64,000 nucleotides of DNA. Origin: Sulfurimonas sp. HSL3-1. Its GTDB lineage: Bacteria > Campylobacterota > Campylobacteria > Campylobacterales > Sulfurimonadaceae. A model generated the notes under the pieces. It had not been told where the DNA came from and did no database searches. It saw nothing but the letters and a program-made list of their open reading frames with translations. The translations under genes and the position numbers were made by a program. The first letter of the stretch is position 1. Every line of letters begins with the position of its first letter. The stretch covers positions 682,001 through 746,000 of the forward strand of contig NZ_CP147920.1 in NCBI RefSeq assembly GCF_039645995.1, given 5' to 3'. This document shows, one piece after another, positions 32,841 to 40,755 of this stretch.

Positions 32841-34580
32841 ATGCAGAAGAAAACCGCCTGTCCCCTGGACTGTTACGATGCCTGCAGCGTCATCGTCGAC
32901 GCGGGCAAACTCAAAGGGGATAAACTCCATCCGTACACTCACGGTTATCTCTGTCCCCACCTGAACCACTTCAAGAAACGCGAACGCATCGCCGAGCCGA
33001 AGCTGAGGGGCGAAGTCGTCTCGATGGAGACGGCGCTGGCGCATCTGGAGACGTTGGTACGCGACGCCCGCGAGGGTAACGGGATTCTGCATTACCGCAG
33101 TTCCGGGAACTTCGGCCTGATGCAGGGAGTGACGGACCACTTCTTCGCTTCCGTGGGCGCGGCACTGACAAAGGGCTCGCTCTGCGACGGGGCGGGAGAG
33201 GCCGGTGTCGTCGAAGGGCGCGGGGCAAACCGCGCCCTGCCGCCCGAACAGATCGCCGAGGCCGATGTCGTCATGGTCTGGGGGCGGAACGTCCCCGTGA
33301 CCAACTCCCACCTACTTCCCTTCCTCAAGGGCAAGGAGCTCATCGTCGTCGATCCCGTCCGGACGGCCTTCGCCGAGAGCGCGGATATCCATATCCAGTT
33401 GAAGCCCGGCGGGGATCTCTATTTCGCGATGCTGCTGGCCCGCTTTATCGTGATCGAGGGGATGTATGATGCCGAGTACCTGGCCGAACACGGCGAGGCG
33501 TTCGAGGAGTACTACGAGCTGACGCAGACGGTGCGGATCAAAGCCGCCTTGGACAGCATCGGGCTGGGGCTGGGTGATATCGGCCGTGTCCTGGAGCGGC
33601 TGAAGGGCAAAAAGGTTGCCATTCTGGTGGGCACCGGCGTGCAGAAGTACCGCCACGGCGACGAAGTGCTGCGCGCCATCGACGCCATCGGTACGCTGCT
33701 GGGGCTCTTCGGGAAACCGGGCTGCGGCGTCAGTTTCCTGGGCAGTTCGTCCAGCGGCATCCCTTCGCCTTTCGCGGCGGCCCGCCGGTTCGAGTCCAAG
33801 GCCGCGGCGGCCTTTTCCGATTACGATCTCGTCTTTGTCCAGGGGGCCAACCCGGTGGCGCAGATGCCGGATACGAGGCGGGTTGTAGACAGCCTCTCCA
33901 AGGCGGGGCACGTCGTCTATTTCGGACTCTATGAGAACGAGACCTCGGCGATGGCTGAACTGGTCATCCCTGCCAAGACTTTCCTGGAAAAACGCGACGT
34001 GCGCACCGCCTACGGCCATAACGCGATGCTGGAGATGCCCGAGTGCGAAACGGGCGAGACCGGCATCAGCGAGTACGCGCTCTGTACGGCGCTCTGTACG
34101 GCGTTCGACGTGCCCCTCGAGAGCGAAGCGTACTACCTTGAGCACTTCCTCGCCTGCGGGGAAGCGAAGGATGATAAAACCCTTGTCAAGGGGCGGGAAG
34201 CGCTCCCGTACGCCGAGGGATTCGACACCGATGACGGGCAGTTTTTATTCCTAGAGGAGTATGATTTCGATTTCGATATGGAGGAGGATTATTTCCTCGT
34301 CTCCCCGAAAAGTCCCCGAAGCCTCAACTCCCAGTTCGACCGGGAGTCGCGGGTGTTCATGCACCCGGAGTGCGGTTTCGAGGAGGGGGCGTCGGTACGG
34401 CTCGTTTCGGAGCAGGGGAGCCTGGAGCTGCCGCTGGCCTATGACGACCGGCTGTTGGCCGACTGCGTCCTGGTCTATGCCGGGACGCCGGGGGTGAATA
34501 ATCTCACCACATCCCTGCGCAGTTTCGCAGGAGAAAACGCCTGTTACCAGGCAAACAAAATCAAGGTGGAAGCATGTTAG
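32841..34580 (+). CDS. Molybdopterin oxidoreductase (DMSO-reductase superfamily)
   Basis: A 579-residue cytosolic enzyme of unknown substrate. The N-terminal [4Fe-4S] site is CPLDCYDAC with a fourth Cys in GYLCPHLN. A candidate metal-ligand Cys lies in TKGSLCDGAGEAG. Middle regions FVQGANPVAQMPDTRRV and VIPAKTFLEKRDVRTAYGHN match the family, and a short C-terminal cofactor domain ends GVNNLTTSLRSFAGENACYQANKIKVE. At 579 residues it is shorter than most members. The ATG at 32841 has GGGAG 5 nt upstream. Its stop overlaps the argD start by 7 bp. The lack of Fe-S or membrane subunits next to it leaves its partner open. Confidence 0.75.
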   Translation: MQKKTACPLDCYDACSVIVDAGKLKGDKLHPYTHGYLCPHLNHFKKRERIAEPKLRGEVVSMETALAHLETLVRDAREGNGILHYRSSGNFGLMQGVTDHFFASVGAALTKGSLCDGAGEAGVVEGRGANRALPPEQIAEADVVMVWGRNVPVTNSHLLPFLKGKELIVVDPVRTAFAESADIHIQLKPGGDLYFAMLLARFIVIEGMYDAEYLAEHGEAFEEYYELTQTVRIKAALDSIGLGLGDIGRVLERLKGKKVAILVGTGVQKYRHGDEVLRAIDAIGTLLGLFGKPGCGVSFLGSSSSGIPSPFAAARRFESKAAAAFSDYDLVFVQGANPVAQMPDTRRVVDSLSKAGHVVYFGLYENETSAMAELVIPAKTFLEKRDVRTAYGHNAMLEMPECETGETGISEYALCTALCTAFDVPLESEAYYLEHFLACGEAKDDKTLVKGREALPYAEGFDTDDGQFLFLEEYDFDFDMEEDYFLVSPKSPRSLNSQFDRESRVFMHPECGFEEGASVRLVSEQGSLELPLAYDDRLLADCVLVYAGTPGVNNLTTSLRSFAGENACYQANKIKVEAC

Positions 34581-35761
34581 ATACGATCAAGTCCATGGAC
34601 GAGCAGTTTGTTCTGCCGACCTACGCACGGCAGGATATCGCTTTTGTCAGTGGTGAAAACGCACGGTTAAAAGATACGGAGGGCAAGGAGTATATCGACT
34701 TTACCTCCGGTATCGGCGTCGTCAGCGTCGGCCACGGGAACCCGGTGGTCACCAAGGCAATCTGCGAGCAGGTGGGGCGCATTACCCACATTTCGAACCT
34801 CTACCGCATCGAACCGCAGGCCGAGTGTGCGCGCCGCATCGTCGAGCGCAGCGGCTACGACATGAAGTGCTTCTTCGGCAACAGCGGGGCCGAGGCGAAT
34901 GAGGGGGCGATCAAGATCGCCCGCAAATACGGGGAGGTCGACGGGCAGGTGAAGCGCTACAAGATCATCACCCTCGAGCACTCCTTCCACGGCCGCACGA
35001 TCACCGCGCTCAAGGCGACGGGGCAGGAGGCGATGCACAACTATTTTGGTCCCTTCCCCGACGGTTTCGTCTACGCCAAGTCCATCGACGAGATCGAGGG
35101 GCTCATTGACGACCATACGGTCGCGGTCATGATCGAACTGGTTCAGGGCGAAGGCGGGGTGCAGCCGCTCGATCGCGAAAAGGTCCAGGCACTGGCGGCG
35201 ATGCTCAAGGCAAAAGACGTGCTGCTGATGGTCGACGAAGTTCAGACGGGGATCTATCGTACGGGCGAGTTCCTCGCCTCGAACCTCTACGGCATCGAAC
35301 CGGACGTCATCACCCTGGCCAAAGGGGTAGGCGGCGGGGTCCCCATCGGGGTCGTCATGACGGCGAAGAAGGATATTTTCGCCCCCGGCGACCACGGGTC
35401 GACCTTCGGGGGGAACTACCTCTCCACCGCGGCGGCCAATGCCGTTCTGGACGTGCTCGAAGCGTACAAGGAGAGCGGGAAGCTCGACGAAGCCTTCCTC
35501 TATTTTGAAACGGAGCTCAAAAAGCTCTTTGAAGAGTATCGCGGCCTCTTTACCGATGCGGTCGGTTTCGGCATGATGCGCGGCCTGCGGGCGAAGGATG
35601 CCGACACCCTGGCCCGCGTGATCGCCAAGGCACGCGAAGAGGGGGTACTGGTCCTCAAAGCGGGGCGGAATACGCTGCGGTTCCTGCCGCCGCTTACTAT
35701 CAGCCGGGAGGAAATGGATGAGGGGTTTACACGCCTTCGCCGCGCTCTGGCTGCTCTCTAG
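34574..35761 (+). CDS. argD: Acetylornithine aminotransferase
   Basis: PLP-dependent class III aminotransferase of arginine synthesis, converting N-acetylglutamate semialdehyde to N-acetylornithine; it may also serve lysine synthesis. 395 residues, normal length. Seen: FTSGIGVVSVGHGNP, NSGAEANEGAIKIARKY, LEHSFHGRTITALKATGQ, MVDEVQTGIYRTGEF and the PLP lysine K250 in TLAKGVGGGVPIG. It overlaps the preceding molybdopterin oxidoreductase by 7 bp and the following outer-membrane channel gene by 44 bp. Confidence 0.93.
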   Translation: MLDTIKSMDEQFVLPTYARQDIAFVSGENARLKDTEGKEYIDFTSGIGVVSVGHGNPVVTKAICEQVGRITHISNLYRIEPQAECARRIVERSGYDMKCFFGNSGAEANEGAIKIARKYGEVDGQVKRYKIITLEHSFHGRTITALKATGQEAMHNYFGPFPDGFVYAKSIDEIEGLIDDHTVAVMIELVQGEGGVQPLDREKVQALAAMLKAKDVLLMVDEVQTGIYRTGEFLASNLYGIEPDVITLAKGVGGGVPIGVVMTAKKDIFAPGDHGSTFGGNYLSTAAANAVLDVLEAYKESGKLDEAFLYFETELKKLFEEYRGLFTDAVGFGMMRGLRAKDADTLARVIAKAREEGVLVLKAGRNTLRFLPPLTISREEMDEGFTRLRRALAAL

Positions 35762-37013
35762 CGGTCTTTGCGCCGCCGAGCAGAACGCGACGGTCCTGTT
35801 CGGTACGCAGCAGCGCTCCGGGGCCGACCGTCAAAGCGTCTCCCTCGAAGCCTACCTCTCCGAACTCAAGCGCAAAGCCTTCGGGTACGACTACGCCAAG
35901 ACCGAAGAGGAGAGCGCGAAGCTGCGCGACAGCTGGATCCAGCCGGCACTGATCAACTACACCCTCACCCGCCAGAATCCCTATAATGAGCGCGGAGCGC
36001 CGGAGACCCAGCAGGAGAGTGCTTCGATCGCCATCGACCAGCCCATCTTCCGCAGCGGCGGGATCTACTACGGTATCAAGTATGCCCAGGCGTCGCGCGA
36101 CGTCGGCATGCTGACCATCGCCCAGCAGGAGCGCACGCTGATCAAGCAGGCGGTCGACCTGCTGATGCAGATCAAGCAGTCCGAACTGGGCATCGCCAAG
36201 CAGAAGCTGCAGGTGGACAATACCGAGATCAACCTGCTGCAAAAGCGCGAACAGTATATGAGCGGGCAGCTGGACTCGGGTTTCCTGAACAATGCCATCA
36301 TCGAGCGCAACCTTGCCAAGCAGGCGCTGCTGGACCTGCAGACGGCCCAGGCGAAGCTGGTCAGCGCTTTCGAGAGCATCAGCGACCTCGATTACCGTGA
36401 CGCCAAGATTCCTTTTCTCGCATCGGTGGACGAGGCGCGCTTTATGGACGGAACGATCGACCTTGCCCTGGCGCGGCAGCAGCGGGCGCAGGAGGGGTAC
36501 AACAAAGCGGTCACCCTTGCATCATACCTGCCGAGTATCAGCCTGCAGGGGAGTTACAACTGGCAGAAGCGGGAGTCGATCATCTACATCAACGGATCGT
36601 ACGTTCAGTCCAACCCCTCCGAAACGTCTTACTACAGCTACGGCCTCAAGGCCTCCATGCCGATCGACGTCAACAGCATCAACGATTACGAGGCTTCACG
36701 GCTCGCTTACCTCAAGTCAAAAGTCACCATCGACGACACCAAACGTGCGCTGCGGGCCCTCTACGAGCAGGTTGTCGAGAACCTCAGGAACATCGACGCG
36801 AAGATCGCACTCTCCCGGGAGAACGAAGCGCTTTACGCGACGCTGCTGCACGATACGCAAGAGCAGTACGGGGTCGGGTTGAAGACACAGTACGACGTCG
36901 ATCTGCTGGCCAATTCCCGGCAGATCGAGAAGCTCAGCCAGCGCAGTTACGAAATCGACCGCCAGCGCGAGCTGCTGAACCTGTATGAAAAGCTGAGCGA
37001 TCCCGAATCATGA
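35718..37013 (+). CDS. TolC-like outer-membrane efflux protein
   Basis: A 431-residue exported protein with a short signal peptide (MRGLHAFAALWLLSSGLCAAE) and the long coiled-coil/beta pattern of the OEP family. Two homologous halves rich in Gln/Ala heptads lie around 130-215 and 320-420, with barrel strands between them (LPSISLQGSYNWQKRES). It would form the trimeric exit duct of an efflux or type I secretion system, but no inner-membrane pump or adaptor is encoded nearby. The ATG at 35718 follows GGGAGGAAATGG and lies inside argD by 44 bp. It ends in an ATGA overlap with the next gene. Confidence 0.8.
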   Translation: MRGLHAFAALWLLSSGLCAAEQNATVLFGTQQRSGADRQSVSLEAYLSELKRKAFGYDYAKTEEESAKLRDSWIQPALINYTLTRQNPYNERGAPETQQESASIAIDQPIFRSGGIYYGIKYAQASRDVGMLTIAQQERTLIKQAVDLLMQIKQSELGIAKQKLQVDNTEINLLQKREQYMSGQLDSGFLNNAIIERNLAKQALLDLQTAQAKLVSAFESISDLDYRDAKIPFLASVDEARFMDGTIDLALARQQRAQEGYNKAVTLASYLPSISLQGSYNWQKRESIIYINGSYVQSNPSETSYYSYGLKASMPIDVNSINDYEASRLAYLKSKVTIDDTKRALRALYEQVVENLRNIDAKIALSRENEALYATLLHDTQEQYGVGLKTQYDVDLLANSRQIEKLSQRSYEIDRQRELLNLYEKLSDPES

Positions 37014-38005
37014 GATTCAGCGAGTACATGACGGAGTGGCTCTATGCCGAAGACGGCTACTACGCGACCTACCGTCCCATCGGGAAACAGGGGGATTTCT
37101 ACACGGCCGTCAGCGCGTCGAAGTTTTTCGGCGGCACCATCGCCAAGCACCTGATCGACGTGATCGACGAAGGGTTCCTCAGTCCGAACGCGACCGTCTG
37201 TGAGATCGGGGCGCACCACGGCTACCTGCTCGCGGACATTGTGGAATTCATCTACACCCTGCGCCCCGAACTGCTGAAGAGCCTCTCCTTTGCCATCGTC
37301 GAGCGGTTTGAACATCTGCGGGAGCAGCAGCGGCGCTATTTCGCCGACGCTTTCGGCGACGCCGTCACGCTGCGGCAATATTCGGCACTGGACCAGATGC
37401 GCGTTGAAGAGGCGTTCTTCGTGGCCAACGAGATCTTCGACGCCTTCCCCTGCGAACTCTATTACAAGGGCAAGACGGGGCGGGTCGAAAACCACGAGGT
37501 CATCTTCGATCTCGATGACGCCTGGGTCAAAGCGAAGGCAGAGCAGTTCCACAAGGACCGGGGAGAAATCGCCGTCGGGTACGAGGATTTCGCGCGGGAG
37601 ATGGCCGCGGCGGCAGGACAAAGCGAATTTATCACCTTCGACTACGGGGAGATGCAGGCGCGGCCGGACGTCTCATTGCGGGTCTACAAAGAGCACGAGG
37701 TGTTCCCCTTTTTCGATGAGGGGCTTGAGCGTGCGGCAGCTTTCAAAAAAAGCGATATCACCTACGACGTGACCTTCGCCCACGTCAAGGAGGCGTTCGA
37801 AGCCGCCGGGATGCCGATGGCGGAGTACGCGACGCAGATGAAAGCTTTGGTGGAGATGGGCATCCTGGAACTGATGGAGATCTTAAGAGCGAATGCAGAC
37901 GAAAAAGTCTATAAACAGGAACTTGAAAAGGTCAAGACGCTGATCATGCCGCAGTTCCTTGGGGAACGTTTTAAAATGATTCGATTCAGAAAGGAGAGAG
38001 CGTAA
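37010..38005 (+). CDS. MidA/NDUFAF7-like SAM-dependent methyltransferase
   Basis: A 331-residue protein of the DUF185 (MidA) family. The N-terminus FSEYMTEWLYAEDGYYAT is typical, then the Rossmann SAM motif CEIGAHHGYLLADIV near residue 65, and VANEIFDAFPCELYYK, which corresponds to the GNEFFDALP-like motif. The eukaryotic homologue methylates an Arg of complex I subunit NDUFS2; the bacterial target is not established. It starts in an ATGA overlap with the TolC-like gene, and its stop codon touches the thiS start. Confidence 0.82.
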   Translation: MRFSEYMTEWLYAEDGYYATYRPIGKQGDFYTAVSASKFFGGTIAKHLIDVIDEGFLSPNATVCEIGAHHGYLLADIVEFIYTLRPELLKSLSFAIVERFEHLREQQRRYFADAFGDAVTLRQYSALDQMRVEEAFFVANEIFDAFPCELYYKGKTGRVENHEVIFDLDDAWVKAKAEQFHKDRGEIAVGYEDFAREMAAAAGQSEFITFDYGEMQARPDVSLRVYKEHEVFPFFDEGLERAAAFKKSDITYDVTFAHVKEAFEAAGMPMAEYATQMKALVEMGILELMEILRANADEKVYKQELEKVKTLIMPQFLGERFKMIRFRKERA

Positions 38006-38205
38006 TGGAAATCATCATCAACGGAGAGACGCGTACCGTCAAGGAAGATACCCGTCTTGGCGCACTGCTCGACGAGATGGGCCTTCGGGAAAAAGTCATG
38101 GCCGCGGCCATCAATATGGAGATCGTCAAACAGGAGCTTTGGGATACGCACGAGCTGCACAATAACGACCGTCTCGAACTGCTTGACTTCGTCGGCGGAG
38201 GCTGA
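38005..38205 (+). CDS. thiS: Sulfur carrier protein ThiS
   Basis: A 66-residue ubiquitin-like protein ending in the required Gly-Gly (DFVGGG) that becomes a thiocarboxylate for thiazole formation in thiamine synthesis. MEIIINGETRTVKE and LHNNDRLELLDFVGGG are characteristic. It is coupled to the methyltransferase gene (TAATG). No other thi gene is in the window. Confidence 0.9.
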   Translation: MEIIINGETRTVKEDTRLGALLDEMGLREKVMAAAINMEIVKQELWDTHELHNNDRLELLDFVGGG

Positions 38206-38239
38206 AGCCGCCAGCTGACGAGGCACTGAGGAGCTGCCG

Positions 38240-38914
38240 ATGGAAAACGGAAACGCCCTGAACCGGTACGCACGGCTTGCGGGGATGGCCTGGCTTGTCG
38301 TCATCCTCACCGGTATTACCGCGGAGTTTTTCCTGCGGATGCCGCTGATCGTGGCGGGAGACGCGGCGGCCACGGCGTCGAATATCCTGGGGGCGGAGGG
38401 AGCGTTCCGCCTCAGCATCGTCGCCGACATTATCATGCTCCTGTTTGACGTGACGGCCGCCGTGGCACTCTACCTTCTTTTTCGCCCGGTCAATCAGTTG
38501 CTGGCCCTGCTGGCGACCGCTTTTCGGCTTGTGATGGGCGCCGTGCTGGCCGCCAACCTCACGGCACTGACTTCCCTCCTTTCCGTTTTGCACGGGACGG
38601 ACTCCGCGGCACCTTCCATCGTTCAGCAACTGCTTGATGCCCATGCAAGCGGCTACGCGATCGGACTCGTCTTTTTCGGTCTGCACTGTTTCATCCTCGG
38701 TGCCTTGATTCTCAAATCCCGTTACCTTCCCCGGCTGCTGGGGATAATGCTGATGATCGCGTCTCTGGGCTATCTCATCGACAGTTTCGCCCACCTGCTG
38801 CTCCCGCAGGGATCGGCGCTTTTGGCAATGATGGCACAGACGCTGATTGCACTGGCCTTGTTGGCGGAAGTGTCGCTCTCTTTATGGCTGCTGGTAAAAG
38901 GGGTGAGGGCATAA
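38240..38914 (+). CDS. DUF4386-family membrane protein
   Basis: A 224-residue protein with about six hydrophobic helices (for example 13-32, 66-90, 94-115, 142-165, 170-190 and 196-220). ARLAGMAWLVVILTGITAEFFLR and the central FRLVMGAVLAANLTAL resemble DUF4386, a family without known function. It lies 34 nt after thiS and may share its transcript. No catalytic motif is visible. Confidence 0.7.
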   Translation: MENGNALNRYARLAGMAWLVVILTGITAEFFLRMPLIVAGDAAATASNILGAEGAFRLSIVADIIMLLFDVTAAVALYLLFRPVNQLLALLATAFRLVMGAVLAANLTALTSLLSVLHGTDSAAPSIVQQLLDAHASGYAIGLVFFGLHCFILGALILKSRYLPRLLGIMLMIASLGYLIDSFAHLLLPQGSALLAMMAQTLIALALLAEVSLSLWLLVKGVRA

Positions 38915-38960
38915 CGCGGGGAAAGCAGGCAGCGGATGCAGGCATCCGCGCCTCTCATAT

Positions 38961-40556
38961 TTACGGTTGTGCCGGTTCGACACACGCTTCGTCACAGAGG
39001 GGGCAGTTTGATGTCGCGGTCGCCCTGACCTCGGTGCCGTTAAGCGGCTCGGTACCGATCGCTACGACAGTGTTGCTGTGCGAGTTGTTGATCGCGCATT
39101 CGGAGACCGTCGCTGTGGGGTGGTAGGTGCTGCTGAAGCTTTCGCACTGGGTCCGGCCCTGCGGGTCGTCTGCCGGGTAGAGGGCATCGTAATCGAACAT
39201 CTCACCGGACTTGTCGTCGGTGACGTGAATGTTGGTGAGGAGGGTGCCGTTTTGTTCGTTACAGACCCTGCCTTCGTAATCGACGCGGACGACGACTTGG
39301 CCCCCGCGCGTTTCGAGTTTCTGTTTACAGGTTTTCGTGATGGAGATCGCCGGGTTGAGCGTGACCTTCTGACAGGTTGACTGCGCCGTTTCCGGTGCCA
39401 TAGAGTACTCGCCGATATAACCGGTCGCAGTGATCGTATTGGTCGGCGGGTTGAGGTAGGAGTTGACCGTATAGCTGTAGCTTCTTGATTCGCCCGTCGC
39501 CAGGTCCGTCATGTCGCTGAGGGTCGGATCGTCGCTGGGATCGTCCGGGCTCCCCGCATCGTCTTTAAACTCGATACGGTCGATCGTACCGAAGCCTTCG
39601 TTGGTGACCGTATACTTGAAGGTATGGTTGATCGTGATGTAGTCGGAACGTTCGAGTTCGGAGGAGAGACACTCTTTGTAAATACTCAGTTTACAGGTAT
39701 CGAGATTGCCGCTGACGAAGTCCTTGAGCTGGGCGTTGACGCGGTGGGATGAACGCGTCTCCATCAAAAAGGAGCTGAAGCAGGGGACTGCATTTTCAAA
39801 GATCCAGCTGAGATTGATCCCCCCTTCGAAGAAGCTGTTTTCGGGATAGGTGTGTTCGGGCATGCCGTCGACGAGGGATTTGGGGGTGTAAGTGTCCCAG
39901 GCTTGCGTCGGACTGCCGTTGGAGGTGGCGAAGTAGTAGTTGTCTCCCCCGCCCTGGCCCTCGAAGATGAGCTTCAGGTTGTCTTTTTGCGTGGTATCCC
40001 ACTCGTAGAGTTTGACGTGCGCCTGCGCACCGCCCTGCACGAACTCGGCAAGCATCAGCACGTCGCCGTTTTTATGGGTGCCCGAAAAGGTGCCGTCAGG
40101 TTTCGGGGCGACACGGTCCTGGAAAAACCACACACCCATCTCTGCCGAACCGTCCGTGGAGTAGCGGTCGCCCATCAGGTAGACGATCAGTTCGCCGTTG
40201 GCATTGTAGGCTGCGGCGGCGGAGTGGAGGATCTCATCCTTGTCGGGGACCGAACCGTCCGTCCAGCGCCACTGGTTGACATTGCGCACGTCCTTCGAAC
40301 CGCCGCCGGTGAAGATGCTCATGCCGAGCCCGTCTGCAATGATGCCGCTGTCGCTGAAGGCGCTGTCGAGTCCGTTGGCGATATCCTGCCAGTCGTCTCC
40401 GGGGACGGCCGCTTCACTGATGATATTCCCGTCGAGTTCAAATTGACCCGTCGCATGGGGCTTTTCCCACGCGAATGCATTGGCAGCGGCGCCAAGCAGC
40501 AGTGTTGCGGCGAGGAGGTTTCTCCACTTCCGCCCATTCAATGTGATCTGTTTCAT
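38961..40556 (-). CDS. Large secreted protein with DUF11/Ig-like repeats
   Basis: A 531-residue exported protein: signal peptide (LLAATLLLGAAANAFA), a Gly/Asp-rich N-terminal region (about 30-270), then two or three Ig-like modules (about 310-500) of the DUF11 style (NHTFKYTVTNEGFGTIDRIEFKDD, AISITKTCKQKL, NIHVTDDKSG). It contains more than ten cysteines, often in pairs, and ends with a Cys cluster (NCPLCDEACVEPAQP). Such proteins are usually surface or extracellular, but the function is unknown. AAAGG precedes the ATG. It is convergent with the DUF4386 gene and is probably monocistronic. Confidence 0.6.
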   Translation of the reverse strand: MKQITLNGRKWRNLLAATLLLGAAANAFAWEKPHATGQFELDGNIISEAAVPGDDWQDIANGLDSAFSDSGIIADGLGMSIFTGGGSKDVRNVNQWRWTDGSVPDKDEILHSAAAAYNANGELIVYLMGDRYSTDGSAEMGVWFFQDRVAPKPDGTFSGTHKNGDVLMLAEFVQGGAQAHVKLYEWDTTQKDNLKLIFEGQGGGDNYYFATSNGSPTQAWDTYTPKSLVDGMPEHTYPENSFFEGGINLSWIFENAVPCFSSFLMETRSSHRVNAQLKDFVSGNLDTCKLSIYKECLSSELERSDYITINHTFKYTVTNEGFGTIDRIEFKDDAGSPDDPSDDPTLSDMTDLATGESRSYSYTVNSYLNPPTNTITATGYIGEYSMAPETAQSTCQKVTLNPAISITKTCKQKLETRGGQVVVRVDYEGRVCNEQNGTLLTNIHVTDDKSGEMFDYDALYPADDPQGRTQCESFSSTYHPTATVSECAINNSHSNTVVAIGTEPLNGTEVRATATSNCPLCDEACVEPAQP

Positions 40557-40622
40557 TTTCGGAACCTTTTCACTTGAGGGGCAGGGACAGCGTAGGATAA
40601 CGATGTGTTTCCCCTGAGCCTA

Positions 40623-40639
40623 TTGGCTTCTAAAGCCAA
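40623..40639. other. Hairpin TTGGCTT-CTA-AAGCCAA upstream of the secreted-protein gene
   Basis: A perfect 7-bp stem with a 3-nt loop, 67 nt upstream of the secreted-protein ATG in the 199-bp spacer. A further weak pairing (CAGGG with CCCTG) lies downstream in the same leader. It could be a leader hairpin of this gene, or an end signal for the FtsH-like gene only if that transcript ran the other way, which it does not. Confidence 0.35.
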
Positions 40640-40755
40640 ACCGTTTCATTTCTTCCATAACTAAATATTATTCCTGAAGAGCTTAAGAACCGATAAGCAC
40701 AAAATTGAACTTGTGAAAGAGAGCTGCCATGACGGGCGCGCGAAAGCGCTTTTTT

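Noticed and set aside
40557-40755. Cyclic-di-GMP riboswitch upstream of the secreted DUF11-like protein
   Set aside because: The GCAAAGCC-type core and the receptor helix are missing; only simple hairpins are seen.
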